DNA of 64,000 bases from Salinigranum salinum (GTDB lineage Archaea; Halobacteriota; Halobacteria; Halobacteriales; Haloferacaceae), in NCBI RefSeq assembly GCF_009176545.1, contig NZ_VTOJ01000002.1, positions 1 to 64,000 of the forward strand, given 5' to 3'. The position numbers were made by a program, and so were the translations under genes. Positions 24,562 through 33,060 of the stretch are shown here, one piece after another. Positions within the stretch are counted from its first letter, which is position 1; each line of letters begins with the position of its first letter. The notes below the pieces were generated by a model. That model was not told the DNA's origin and searched no databases. It saw only the letters and a list, made by a program, of their open reading frames with translations.

Positions 24562-25449
24562 ATGGCTATTCCCTTCGTTCAGGAACTCATCTTCGGTCTC
24601 GTGCTCGGCTCGTTCATCGCGCTCGGAGCCATCGGCTTCACACTGGTGTACGGACTGGTGAACATGATCAACTTCGCGCACGGCGAGTTCGTCACGGTCG
24701 GCGCGTACGTCGGGCTGATCGCCGCGCAGTTCGTCGGTCTCCCCCTGACGGTCGCCATCCTCGTCGCGCTCGTCGTCACGGCCGTCTTCGGCTGGGGCGT
24801 CGCTCAGGTGAGCTTCGAGCCGCTGAACGACGCCGGCGCGGTCCCACTGCTGTTGACCTCGATCGGCCTCGGGCTCGTCCTGCGCAACGGTATCCGGCTG
24901 TTCGCGGGCGCGAGCCCCAGGTACATCGACACGGCCCGTCCGACGTCGTACCGCTTCGAGGAACTGGGCTTCTTCTTCACCGACCAGCAGGTGTTCATCG
25001 TCGGTCTCACCCTCGTCTCGGTCCTCGCGCTCCACCTGTTCCTCAACCGGACGATGATCGGCGTGGCGATGCGAGCCACCTCCGACAACGAGGACCTGGC
25101 GCTCGTGACCGGCATCGACACCCGTCGCGTCCGCCACGTCGTCTGGCTCCTCGCCTCGGGGTTCGCGGGTATCGCCGGCGTGCTCCTGGCGGTGAGCCGT
25201 TCGGTGAACCCCTCGCTCGGCTTCGGTCAGCTCCTCCTGGTGCTCACGGCGGCGATCCTGGGCGGTGCCGGGAGCCCCTACGGGGCCGTCGTCGGCTCGT
25301 ACCTCCTCGGAATCGGCATCTCGCTCGCCATCGGCTTCCTGCCGACCGGCGTCTCTGAGTTCGGTACCACGATGGCGTTCGTGGTGCTCATCGTCGTCTT
25401 GCTGATCCGTCCCGGTGGGATCGTCAACCAGGAGGTGCGCGAGTCGTGA
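24562..25449 (+). CDS. livH: LivH-type ABC transporter permease
   Basis: A 295-aa inner-membrane permease with about eight hydrophobic helices. The family signature GFTLVYGLVNMINFAHGEFV is near residues 28-47, and GSYLLGIGISLAIGFLPTG lies near the C-terminus. It follows the binding protein by 27 nt and overlaps livM by 4 nt, so it is translationally coupled. It forms the translocation pore with LivM. Confidence 0.92.
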   Translation: MAIPFVQELIFGLVLGSFIALGAIGFTLVYGLVNMINFAHGEFVTVGAYVGLIAAQFVGLPLTVAILVALVVTAVFGWGVAQVSFEPLNDAGAVPLLLTSIGLGLVLRNGIRLFAGASPRYIDTARPTSYRFEELGFFFTDQQVFIVGLTLVSVLALHLFLNRTMIGVAMRATSDNEDLALVTGIDTRRVRHVVWLLASGFAGIAGVLLAVSRSVNPSLGFGQLLLVLTAAILGGAGSPYGAVVGSYLLGIGISLAIGFLPTGVSEFGTTMAFVVLIVVLLIRPGGIVNQEVRES

Positions 25450-26480
25450 GCGCCCTCGACGACCTCCCCGTCGACGCGGCCCGCGCCGGCGTCGTCCTCG
25501 TCGTCGTCGCTGTGGCGTTCCTCCTGAGCCCGCTCTTCATCGCGCCGCCGCGCGCGACGCTCCTCTTCTTCGAGGTGGGCATCATCTTCCTCGCGTACGT
25601 CCTGATCCTCGTCGGGGTGAACCTCCAGTTCGGCCACGCCGGCCTGGTGAACTTCGGCCCCGTCGCGTTCTTCGCCGTCGGCGGCTACACCGCCGCGATG
25701 CTGACCGCCGACGCTCCGTTCGAGGGCATCGGGCTGGGGTTCCCCTGGCCCGTCGGCCTCGTCGCGGGCGTGGCCGCCGCAGTCGTCCTGGGGGCGATCC
25801 TGGGTGCGTCGACGCTCCGGCTCCGCGACGACTTCCTCGCCATCGTCACGCTCGCCGTCGCCGAGATCATCCACGGACTCGTCGGCACGTTCCAGTCCAT
25901 CACGGGGGGGAGTCTCGGCCTCGGCAACATCCCCCGGCCCATGGCCTCGCTCACGAGGGAGGGCGCGCCCAACCTCTTCGCGACCGCGTTCCTGTTCGGC
26001 GCGCTGGCGCTCTTGGCGTACGGCGTGTTCCACCGCCTCACCGAGTCGCCGTACGGGCGCGTCCTCCACGCGATCCGGGCCGACGAGCGGGTCACGGCCA
26101 CCCTCGGCAAGAACGTCTTCCGGTACAAACTGGTCGTCTTCATCTACGGTGCCGCGCTCGCGGGGTTCGCCGGCGCGATGTTCGCGTTCCACCTCGGCGC
26201 GGTCTCCCCCGGCTTCTTCACGATCAACGTGACCGTGCTGGTCTGGATCGGGATGTTGATCGGGGGGGCCGCCAGCAACCGGGGCGTGATCGGCGGCCTC
26301 GCGATCATCATGAGCTTCCAGCTGCTGACCCGCTTCCTGAACGAACAGATTCCGGCGGTCACCGCCGACCAGTTCGCCTCGATCCGGCTCGTCCTCGTCG
26401 GTCTGCTGCTCATGATCATCATCCGCTACCGCCCCGAAGGGATCTGGGGCGACGCGCGAGAGCTGGGGGTGGACCGGTGA
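25446..26480 (+). CDS. livM: LivM-type ABC transporter permease
   Basis: A 344-aa permease that starts with GTG inside the livH stop region. Its signature VGVNLQFGHAGLVNFGPVAF is near 58-77 and the conserved cytoplasmic EAA-like loop is RVLHAIRADERVTATLGKNV. About nine to ten membrane segments are expected. Its stop overlaps the GTG start of livG by 3 nt. Pairs with LivH. Confidence 0.92.
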   Translation: MSALDDLPVDAARAGVVLVVVAVAFLLSPLFIAPPRATLLFFEVGIIFLAYVLILVGVNLQFGHAGLVNFGPVAFFAVGGYTAAMLTADAPFEGIGLGFPWPVGLVAGVAAAVVLGAILGASTLRLRDDFLAIVTLAVAEIIHGLVGTFQSITGGSLGLGNIPRPMASLTREGAPNLFATAFLFGALALLAYGVFHRLTESPYGRVLHAIRADERVTATLGKNVFRYKLVVFIYGAALAGFAGAMFAFHLGAVSPGFFTINVTVLVWIGMLIGGAASNRGVIGGLAIIMSFQLLTRFLNEQIPAVTADQFASIRLVLVGLLLMIIIRYRPEGIWGDARELGVDR

Positions 26481-27232
26481 CCCTGCTCGACGTCGCGGAG
26501 TTAGAGCGGTCGTTCGGCTCGATCAGGGCGCTCGACGGCGCGACCTTCTCGGTGGAGCGTGGCGAACTGGTCGGGATCATCGGCCCGAACGGCGCGGGGA
26601 AGACGACGCTGTTCAACTGCGTCTCGGGCGTGCTCGATAGCGACGCCGGCACCGTCACGTTCGACGGGACGGACATCACGGACGTCGAACCGTACGAACT
26701 CGCCCGTCGCGGCATGGTACGGACGTTCCAGCAGACGCGCGAGCTCTCGACGATGTCGGTCGGCGACAACATGCTGCTCCCGACGCCCGACCACCCCGGC
26801 GAACGGGCGCACCACGCGATCCTCCGGACGGAGGCGACACAGAGCCGCGAGCGCGAGGCCCACGAACGCGCCGAGGAACTGCTCGACCTCTTCGACCTCG
26901 AGACGATGGTCGACGAGTACGCCGGGGCGCTCTCGGGAGGGCAGCGCAAACTGCTCGAACTCGCGCGAGCGCTGATGCTCGATCCGGACCTCCTGCTGCT
27001 CGACGAACCGTTCGCGGGCGTCAACCCGACGCTCACGCGCGACATCGCGGCGCACATCGAGTCGCTCAACGACGACGGGCTCACGCTCGTCATCATCGAA
27101 CACGAACTCGAGACGCTCACGGATCTGGTCGACCGGCTGATCGTGCTGACGAACGGGAGCGTCCTCACGACGGGGACGCCCGCGGAGATCCTCGAAGACC
27201 AGCGCGTCATCGACGCGTACCTGGGGAGCTGA
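26477..27232 (+). CDS. livG: LivG-type ABC transporter ATPase
   Basis: A 251-aa ATP-binding subunit. Walker A is GPNGAGKTT, the ABC signature LSGGQRK, Walker B LLLLDEPFAG and the switch His is in IIEHELE. The GTG start at 26477 overlaps the livM stop (GTGA) and gives the normal N-terminus TLLDVAELERSFG; longer upstream reading is only livM in another frame. Powers the importer with LivF. Confidence 0.92.
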   Translation: MTLLDVAELERSFGSIRALDGATFSVERGELVGIIGPNGAGKTTLFNCVSGVLDSDAGTVTFDGTDITDVEPYELARRGMVRTFQQTRELSTMSVGDNMLLPTPDHPGERAHHAILRTEATQSREREAHERAEELLDLFDLETMVDEYAGALSGGQRKLLELARALMLDPDLLLLDEPFAGVNPTLTRDIAAHIESLNDDGLTLVIIEHELETLTDLVDRLIVLTNGSVLTTGTPAEILEDQRVIDAYLGS

Positions 27233-27234
27233 CC

Positions 27235-27321
27235 ATGTCGGTGAACGACCTCCACACGACGGACGCGGTGGCACCGCTGGCACCCCGCCGACCGGCGGGG
27301 ACCACGGAGGGCGAGCCGTGA
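27235..27321 (+). CDS. 28-aa mini-ORF bridging livG and livF
   Basis: An ATG two bases after the livG stop opens 28 codons (MSVNDLHTTDAVAPL onward). They exactly fill the 85-bp gap and end in TGA overlapping the GTG of livF (GTGA). It may be a real small protein, a device for handing ribosomes from livG to livF, or a remnant. No homology is recognised and composition is only weakly acidic, so coding status is uncertain. Confidence 0.35.
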   Translation: MSVNDLHTTDAVAPLAPRRPAGTTEGEP

Positions 27322-28022
27322 CGCTCCTCGACGTTCGCGACCTCGAGGCGGGCTACGGCGATCTCCAGGTGCTCCACGGGGTCGACCTCGCGGTCGGCGA
27401 CGGCGAGTACGTCGCCATCGTCGGTCCCAACGGGGCCGGCAAGTCGACCGCGATGAAGACCGTCGTCGGGCTGACGACCTTCATGAGCGGCACCGTCGAG
27501 TTCGCGGGCGAGGACATCGCGGGGCTCGCCCCGCAGAAGATCATCCAGCGCGGCATCGGCTACGTCCCGCAGTCGGGCAACGTCTTCGCCTCGCTGACCG
27601 TCGAGGAGAACCTCCGACTCGGGGGCTACCTCGAGGGGGGTGCGGACGACGACGACCTCGACCGGGTGTACGAACAGTTCCCCGTGCTCGAGGAGCGGAC
27701 GAACCAGCGCGCCGGTAACCTCTCGGGCGGCCAGCAACAGATGCTGGCGATGGGGCGGGCGCTCGTCCTCGACCCGCCGCTCGTCCTCCTCGACGAACCC
27801 TCGGCGGGGTTGGCACCCGACCTCGTCACGACCATGTTCGACCACATCGACACCATCAACGAGGCCGGGACGGCCGTCCTCATCGTCGAGCAGAACGCGA
27901 AGACGGCGCTCGAACGCTGCGAGCGCGGCTACGTCCTCGCGCAGGGTGAGAACCGCCACACCGACACCGGCGAGGCACTCCTCGGCGACGAACAGGTGCG
28001 GCGGGACTTCCTCGGCGGCTGA
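27318..28022 (+). CDS. livF: LivF-type ABC transporter ATPase
   Basis: A 234-aa ATP-binding subunit. Walker A is GPNGAGKST, the family QSGNVFASLTVEENL segment is present, the signature is LSGGQQQML, Walker B VLLDEPSAGLAP, and the switch region IVEQNAKTAL is typical of LivF. Last gene of the importer operon. The GTG start gives the expected TLLDVRDLEAGYGDLQ N-terminus. Confidence 0.92.
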   Translation: MTLLDVRDLEAGYGDLQVLHGVDLAVGDGEYVAIVGPNGAGKSTAMKTVVGLTTFMSGTVEFAGEDIAGLAPQKIIQRGIGYVPQSGNVFASLTVEENLRLGGYLEGGADDDDLDRVYEQFPVLEERTNQRAGNLSGGQQQMLAMGRALVLDPPLVLLDEPSAGLAPDLVTTMFDHIDTINEAGTAVLIVEQNAKTALERCERGYVLAQGENRHTDTGEALLGDEQVRRDFLGG

Positions 28023-28096
28023 CCGGGCTCGCTCCCGCCCAGTGGCTGACTCGGTCCGTCCCTGCACAGGGATCGGGCTCTGTCCGCGGCCCGTCC

Positions 28097-30781
28097 TCAG
28101 TCGATGTGAATCGCAGGCTTGTCCGGGCGCGCCTTCCGCGCGAGGTCGTCGTCGGGGCCGTCGGTCGCCTCCCGGACCACCACCTCGGCACCGAACTCCT
28201 CCTCGAACAGCCACGCCGCCTGCTCGAACAGTTCCCGCTCGCGCTCGGCGTCGAGCACTGGTTCGAGCCCCGGTTTTCGCTCGGCGACGCTCGCGGCGTA
28301 CTCTCCGGCGGCCTCGCCGTGTTCCGCGACCGCCTCGTCGGCCATGATCCGCCCGACGATCGCCTCGTCGGGATCGGCCGCGCGGGCGATCTCGTACGCG
28401 CGGTACTTCCACGGCTGGGCGACCACGAGTTCGATCTCGTCGGGTTCGTCGATGCCGACCACGTCGGTGATGCCGCGGACGTCGTCGAGCGTCTGCCGGA
28501 TCAGCTGTCGTTCGACCTGGTGGGCCGTGATCTCTTGCATCGGTTCGGGCCAGCGTGCCTCCGCGGCCAGTCCCGTCTCTCCGAGCATACTCCAGAGTTC
28601 CTCGGCGAGGAAGGGCGTGATCGGGGCGACGAACCGGGCCAGCGTCCGGAGCCCGCGCTCGTACGGGTACTTGTACGGCGTCTCGTACGCGCGGTAGCGG
28701 CGGAGGAGCCGCGTCAACCCCTGGATCTCGCTCACGACGCGGTGGAAGCGGAACCGCTCGTAGTCCGCCGTGACGGCGGCGATAGTCCGGTCGAGCTCGC
28801 GCTCGAGGTACGCGTCGTGCGGCGCGTGTTCGTCGCGGGTCGCCTCCGCGTCGCTGTCGACGTACTCGCGGACCAGCCGGTACACCGCTTGCTGGAGGTC
28901 GTACGCCGTGGAGACCTTCTTCGCGGTCCACTCGAAGTCCTGTTCGGGGTGTGCGGCAGAGAGGACGAACAGCCGCGTGGTCTCCGCGCCGTACTCGTGG
29001 GGCGCGATGGCGTTGCCTTTCGACTTCGACATCTTCTCGCCGTCGTACAGCACCGTCCCCTGGTTCAGGAGGCGGTCGACGGGTTCGCGCACGTCGAGCA
29101 GACCCAGATCACAGAGCGCCCGCGCGAAGAAGCGGATGTACAGCAGGTGGAGCACCGCGTGTTCGTCGCCGCCGACGTAGACGTCGACGGGGAGCAGGTC
29201 GTTGGCCCGGTCGGCGTCGAACGGCGCGTCGTCGAGATCCGGCGAGAGGAACCGGAGGAAGTACCACGAGGAGTCGACGAAGGTGTCCATCGTGTCCGTC
29301 TCCCTCCGGGCGGGGCGGCCGCAGTCGGGGCAGTCGGTCTCGACGAACTCGTCGCTCGCGTCGAGCGGATTGCCGGTCGTCTGGACGAACGCGGGGAGTT
29401 CGACGGGCAGGTCCTCGTCGGGGACGAGCACGTGGCCGCAGTCGTCGCAGTGGACGACGGGGATGGGCGTCCCCCAGTAGCGCTGGCGGGAGATGAGCCA
29501 GTCGCGGAGCCGGTACGTCACGCTCTCGGCCACAGCGTCCTCGTCGAGGAGGCGGTCGCGGGCCGCCGCGCTGGCGAGGCCGTCGTACGCCCCGCTGTCG
29601 GCGAGCATCCCGTCGCCCGTGAAGGGTTCGTCGGGGAGGTTCGTCGCGGTGCCGTCGACGGGTTCGACGACCTGCCGGATCGGGAGGTCGTGCGCGCGGG
29701 CGAACGCGTGGTCGCGCTCGTTGTGCGCCGGGACGCCCATCACCGCGCCGGTCCCGACGTCGTCGAGGACGTACGCGGCGACGTAGACGGGGAGTTCCTC
29801 GCCCGTCAGGGGATGGGTGGCCCGGAGCCCCGTGTCGACGCCGGATGTGCTCCCCGCGTCGGCACGACCGCGGACCATGTCGACGTACTGTGCGACGGAT
29901 TCGTCCTCCGCGGCGACGGCACGCGCGAGGTCGTGGCCCGGGGCGAGCGCGACGAACGTGCCGCCGAAGACCGTGTCGAGGCGGGTCGTGAACACGTCGA
30001 CCGTGGTGTCGCGGGCGGGCACGTCGAAGGTGACCTCTGCACCCTCGCGGCGGCCGATCCAGTTGCGCTGCACCTCGCGAACGCTGTCGGACCAGCCGTC
30101 GAGGTCGTCCAGCCCGGCGTGGAGTTCCTCGGCGTAGTCGGTGATCCGGAAGAACCACTGGTCGAGGTCGCGGCGACCCACCGGCGTCTCACACCGCCAG
30201 CAGACCTCGACCGTCCCGTCGGCGTCGTGTGTGGCGTGGTCGTCTCCGTCCCCGTCGCCACGGTCGCGCCGTTCGACCTGTGCGTCGGCGAGGACGGTCT
30301 CGCAGTCCGGACACCAGTTGACGGTCGCAGCCTCGTAGTCGACGAGTCCCGCCTCGTAGAAGCGCGTGAACAGCCACTGGTTCCAGCGGTAGTACTCCGG
30401 TTCGCACGTCGTGATCTCGCGCGACCAGTCGTAGCCGAACCCCATCGTCTCCATCTCCTCGCGCATCTGCCGGATGCACGTCTCCGTCCACGACCGCGGG
30501 TCAGTGTTGCGGTCGTACGCGGCGTTCTCGGCGGGGAGACCGAACGCGTCCCATCCCATCGGGTGGAGCACCTCGTCGCCCCGCATCCGTCGGTAGCGGG
30601 CGTACGCGTCCGTGATGGTGTAGTTACGGACGTGGCCCATGTGGAGTTCACCCGACGTGTACGGGAACATGCCGAGCACGTAGGTCGGGTCGGCGGCGTC
30701 ACCGACGTGGTAGACACCTTCGCGCTCCCAGACCGACTGCCAGTACTCCTGCACTCGCCCGTGGCTGTATCCCTGAGACAT
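28097..30781 (-). CDS. leuS: Leucyl-tRNA synthetase, bacterial type
   Basis: An 894-aa class I synthetase charging tRNA-Leu. HIGH is HMGH (47-50, after GMFPYTSGEL) and KMSKSKGN is near 610. A zinc knuckle CPDC...CWRC is followed by the CP1 editing domain with TTRLDTVFGGTFVALAPGHD and GTGAVMGVPAHNERDHAFA. These and DTMDTFVDSSWYFLRF are the bacterial signatures, unlike the archaeal/eukaryotic LeuRS, so the lineage acquired a bacterial gene. Single gene, divergent from the wHTH gene at 31010. It converges with livF, whose stop is 74 bp away. Confidence 0.95.
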   Translation of the reverse strand: MSQGYSHGRVQEYWQSVWEREGVYHVGDAADPTYVLGMFPYTSGELHMGHVRNYTITDAYARYRRMRGDEVLHPMGWDAFGLPAENAAYDRNTDPRSWTETCIRQMREEMETMGFGYDWSREITTCEPEYYRWNQWLFTRFYEAGLVDYEAATVNWCPDCETVLADAQVERRDRGDGDGDDHATHDADGTVEVCWRCETPVGRRDLDQWFFRITDYAEELHAGLDDLDGWSDSVREVQRNWIGRREGAEVTFDVPARDTTVDVFTTRLDTVFGGTFVALAPGHDLARAVAAEDESVAQYVDMVRGRADAGSTSGVDTGLRATHPLTGEELPVYVAAYVLDDVGTGAVMGVPAHNERDHAFARAHDLPIRQVVEPVDGTATNLPDEPFTGDGMLADSGAYDGLASAAARDRLLDEDAVAESVTYRLRDWLISRQRYWGTPIPVVHCDDCGHVLVPDEDLPVELPAFVQTTGNPLDASDEFVETDCPDCGRPARRETDTMDTFVDSSWYFLRFLSPDLDDAPFDADRANDLLPVDVYVGGDEHAVLHLLYIRFFARALCDLGLLDVREPVDRLLNQGTVLYDGEKMSKSKGNAIAPHEYGAETTRLFVLSAAHPEQDFEWTAKKVSTAYDLQQAVYRLVREYVDSDAEATRDEHAPHDAYLERELDRTIAAVTADYERFRFHRVVSEIQGLTRLLRRYRAYETPYKYPYERGLRTLARFVAPITPFLAEELWSMLGETGLAAEARWPEPMQEITAHQVERQLIRQTLDDVRGITDVVGIDEPDEIELVVAQPWKYRAYEIARAADPDEAIVGRIMADEAVAEHGEAAGEYAASVAERKPGLEPVLDAERERELFEQAAWLFEEEFGAEVVVREATDGPDDDLARKARPDKPAIHID

Positions 30782-30920
30782 GGTAGAACGATCGTACGGC
30801 CCCTGCGGCGCGGAGGGATATGACTGTTCGGGCGGTCAGGCGATCCGGTTCTCCGTGCGCAGTCGGCCGACGCTCCGTAGCCGACCGCGCACCTGCAGAA
30901 TCGGTGTACTGGCGACACTA

Positions 30921-30956
30921 ATTACTAAAATGTTTCGACCGTTTCGAAGCGAAACA
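30921..30956. promoter_or_regulatory. Palindromic element between leuS and the wHTH gene
   Basis: GTTTCG-AAG-CGAAAC (30941-30955) is a perfect 6-bp inverted repeat with 3-bp spacer. A second TGTTTCG (30931-30937) can also pair with CGAAACA (30950-30956). AATTACTAAAA, a possible TATA element, sits directly to its left. Likely a regulator site. Which of the two divergent genes it serves is not clear. Confidence 0.5.
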
Positions 30957-31009
30957 GTCCGATTACAACCCGCTTAACGCCGAAACAGCGAGAACGGCTT
31001 CCACTGATT

Positions 31010-31711
31010 ATGCCGCTGCACAATGTAACGAAGAGACAGATGTCAGTCGACACGACCAGTACCGCACTCGAACAGTCACCCTCCGAGGAGCCTCTGACGG
31101 ATCAGATCGACGACGCGGACGGCGAGGCGTTCGGGCCGGACGAGATCTTCCACCTCCTCCAGAACCAGCGTCGACGGCAGGTGCTCAGACGGCTGCGCGA
31201 CGTCGAAGACCGCGTCGCCATGGGCGACCTCGCCGAACAGGTTGCGGCCTGGGAGCACGACACGACCGTCGAGGCACTCACGTCGAGCGAACGACAGCGC
31301 GTCTACATCGCACTCTACCAGCGACACCTCCCCAAACTCGACGACATGGACGTCATCGACTACAACCAGAGCCGGGGCGTCGTCGAACCACGTCCCCGTG
31401 CCGCGTCGGTCACCAGTTATCTCGATCTGGCCACCGACGACGGTTCGACGCGCGGCCCGATCCACGACTCGGCCGGTAACGACGACGCCGAGGAGGTGAC
31501 TGCCCCCGCCGACCGGGCAGGAGCCGACGACCACCGTGACGCCGAGGTCCCGTGGCAGACGTACACCCTCGGAACGACTGGCGTGGCGGCCGTCGTGCTC
31601 GCGCTGACGGCGCTCGACGTCTCCGTCTTCGCCACGGTCCCCGAGCTCGGCGTCGCCGCCGCCGTGGTGGCGGCGGTCCTGCTCCTCTCGGTCGCACAAC
31701 GCCGCGACTGA
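31010..31711 (+). CDS. DUF7344-like winged-helix protein with two membrane helices
   Basis: A 233-aa protein. Residues about 40-130 form a haloarchaeal wHTH domain (FGPDEIFHLLQNQRRRQVLR, VAMGDLAEQVAAWE, IALYQRHLPKLDDMDVIDYN) shared with the two domains of the 36852 gene. An acidic linker leads to two hydrophobic helices (TLGTTGVAAVVLALTALDVS and VAAAVVAAVLLLSVA), so it is a membrane-tethered putative regulator. Start could also be the ATG at 31040. A strong palindrome lies 55-70 nt upstream. Target unknown. Confidence 0.78.
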   Translation: MPLHNVTKRQMSVDTTSTALEQSPSEEPLTDQIDDADGEAFGPDEIFHLLQNQRRRQVLRRLRDVEDRVAMGDLAEQVAAWEHDTTVEALTSSERQRVYIALYQRHLPKLDDMDVIDYNQSRGVVEPRPRAASVTSYLDLATDDGSTRGPIHDSAGNDDAEEVTAPADRAGADDHRDAEVPWQTYTLGTTGVAAVVLALTALDVSVFATVPELGVAAAVVAAVLLLSVAQRRD

Positions 31712-32225
31712 CGAACCCGCGACTGGTATGTCGACGCTGATCGGTCCCGTTCGTCGAGTCGTCACCGAGCTGTGACGTGACGAGCGACGACGTGACGGAA
31801 GCCCTCCTGCGGATGATGACAGATGTCCGAGCGACGGCGACAGCGGGGTAGACGGCGCTCTCTTTCGGATCGCACGCGGACATATCGGTATCGTGCGCCG
31901 AACGGACAGCAGAGACGGCCACGGAGCGTGCCGGGACTCTCCGCGAGCACACGGCACGGCTCCCGGCCGGGGGCATGGTCGGTCGGTGCGGCAGATCTGT
32001 ACGGGTATCCACGAGGGGGAGACGAGAGCACGGCCGTCCCCGGACGGAGGTCAGTCCCGTCCTGGCCCCCGTGAGTAGCTGACACTCGCGTACCACCGTG
32101 TGGGGCACCGGTCGGCCGTCACGGGCCGACCGAACGGTGGTACGGGTGGACGTGAGACCGCGACCGACGTTACTATCCACCCGGTAAGCCGCGACGTCGG
32201 CCGTCGGTGCGGTGGTCGATCCCCG
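31712..32225. other. Convergent intergenic region with a long hairpin
   Basis: About 510 bases between two converging genes. No frame looks coding. The notable content is a two-part hairpin at 32089-32144 (listed separately). I checked for RNase P RNA, SRP RNA and tRNA signatures and saw none. Confidence 0.6.
32089..32144. terminator. 19-bp two-part hairpin near the HAD gene 3' end
   Basis: Outer arms CGTACCACCG (32089-32098) and CGGTGGTACG (32135-32144) pair perfectly over 10 bp. Inner arms CGGTCGGCC (32109-32117) and GGCCGACCG (32124-32132) pair over 9 bp around a 6-nt loop, with a 10-nt bulge on one side and 2 nt on the other. It lies between converging genes, so a bidirectional terminator is the simplest reading, but it lacks a T-run. 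A structured RNA or protein site is possible. Confidence 0.45.
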
Positions 32226-32939
32226 TCACCGCGAGTGTCGAGGGCCGTCGAGCACGTCGACGAGTCCTGCGAGCGTGTCGAGCACGTAGTCCGGTCGGTG
32301 ACCGTCGGGCCACGGCGTCTCGCCGGTCTCGTACCCGCTCGCTCCGTCCGAGTCGGGACACCACGCCACCCGAAGCCCCGCCCGGCTGGCCCCGACCACG
32401 TCGTACTCGACGGAGTCGCCGACGTACAGCGACACCGTCGCGTCGACGCCGAGCCGCGACAGTGCCCGGTCGAACGGGTCGGGGTGTGGCTTCCGCCGCG
32501 GGAGATCGCCCGCGTAGACGACCACGTCGAACGCATCCGCGAGACCGAGCGCGTCGACCTTGACCGACTGGCGGTACGCCGGACCGTTCGTGACGAGGCC
32601 GACGGGAGCGTGGTCGCGCGCCGCGGTGAGTGCCCGTTCAGCGCCGGGGAGCAGCGAGACCGCACGGTAGTCGACGGTCTCGAGAAAGCCCGCGGCGAGC
32701 GCGTCGGCGTCGACCGTCTCGTCGTACTGGGCGGCGATCCGTTCGAAACCGGCGGCGAGATAGCCCGCGGGATCGTGCGGATCCGGGTCGCCGTCGAGTG
32801 CCTGCCAGAGGTCGTCCGGTTCGCCGAACGGTTCGACGCCGGCCCGATCGAACGCGCCGGTGTAGATCGTCTCGGCCGACTGTTCGTGACGGCAGAGCGT
32901 GTTGTCGAGATCGAACAGGACCGCATCGAACCGTGGCAC
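32226..32939 (-). CDS. HAD-superfamily hydrolase
   Basis: A 237-aa haloacid-dehalogenase-like phosphatase. Motif I is FDLDNTLC (9-16), motif II VTNG, motif III the lysine in RRKPHPDPFDRAL, and motif IV YVGDSVEYDVVGA. A helical cap lies between motifs I and II (subfamily IA). Phosphoglycolate, glyceraldehyde-3-phosphate or nucleotide phosphatase roles are all possible. GTG start. Convergent with the wHTH gene and followed upstream by the large PAS regulator on the same strand (121 bp). Confidence 0.88.
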   Translation of the reverse strand: MPRFDAVLFDLDNTLCRHEQSAETIYTGAFDRAGVEPFGEPDDLWQALDGDPDPHDPAGYLAAGFERIAAQYDETVDADALAAGFLETVDYRAVSLLPGAERALTAARDHAPVGLVTNGPAYRQSVKVDALGLADAFDVVVYAGDLPRRKPHPDPFDRALSRLGVDATVSLYVGDSVEYDVVGASRAGLRVAWCPDSDGASGYETGETPWPDGHRPDYVLDTLAGLVDVLDGPRHSR

Positions 32940-33060
32940 ACGTCGGATAGGGGTGCCACCGAGAAAAGCCCTCGTCCACGCCGTCTCACGCGCCGATGCG
33001 AGGGTCGGTCGGCGGTCGAGACGGAGTCGACGAGACGCGTCGACTGTCCCTCGCTCCCGG

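Noticed and set aside
23056-25137. A 693-codon antisense frame over the Liv binding protein
   Set aside because: No recognisable domain, Arg/Glu/Asp biased throughout, and it runs across a gene boundary. It is a shadow.
28106-30823. A 905-codon frame antisense to leuS
   Set aside because: Same reasoning: composition of a shadow frame. leuS motifs are complete on the other strand.
31762-32085. Possible RNase P or SRP RNA in the long convergent gap
   Set aside because: None of the conserved cores I know for these RNAs is visible. Only the isolated hairpin stands out.
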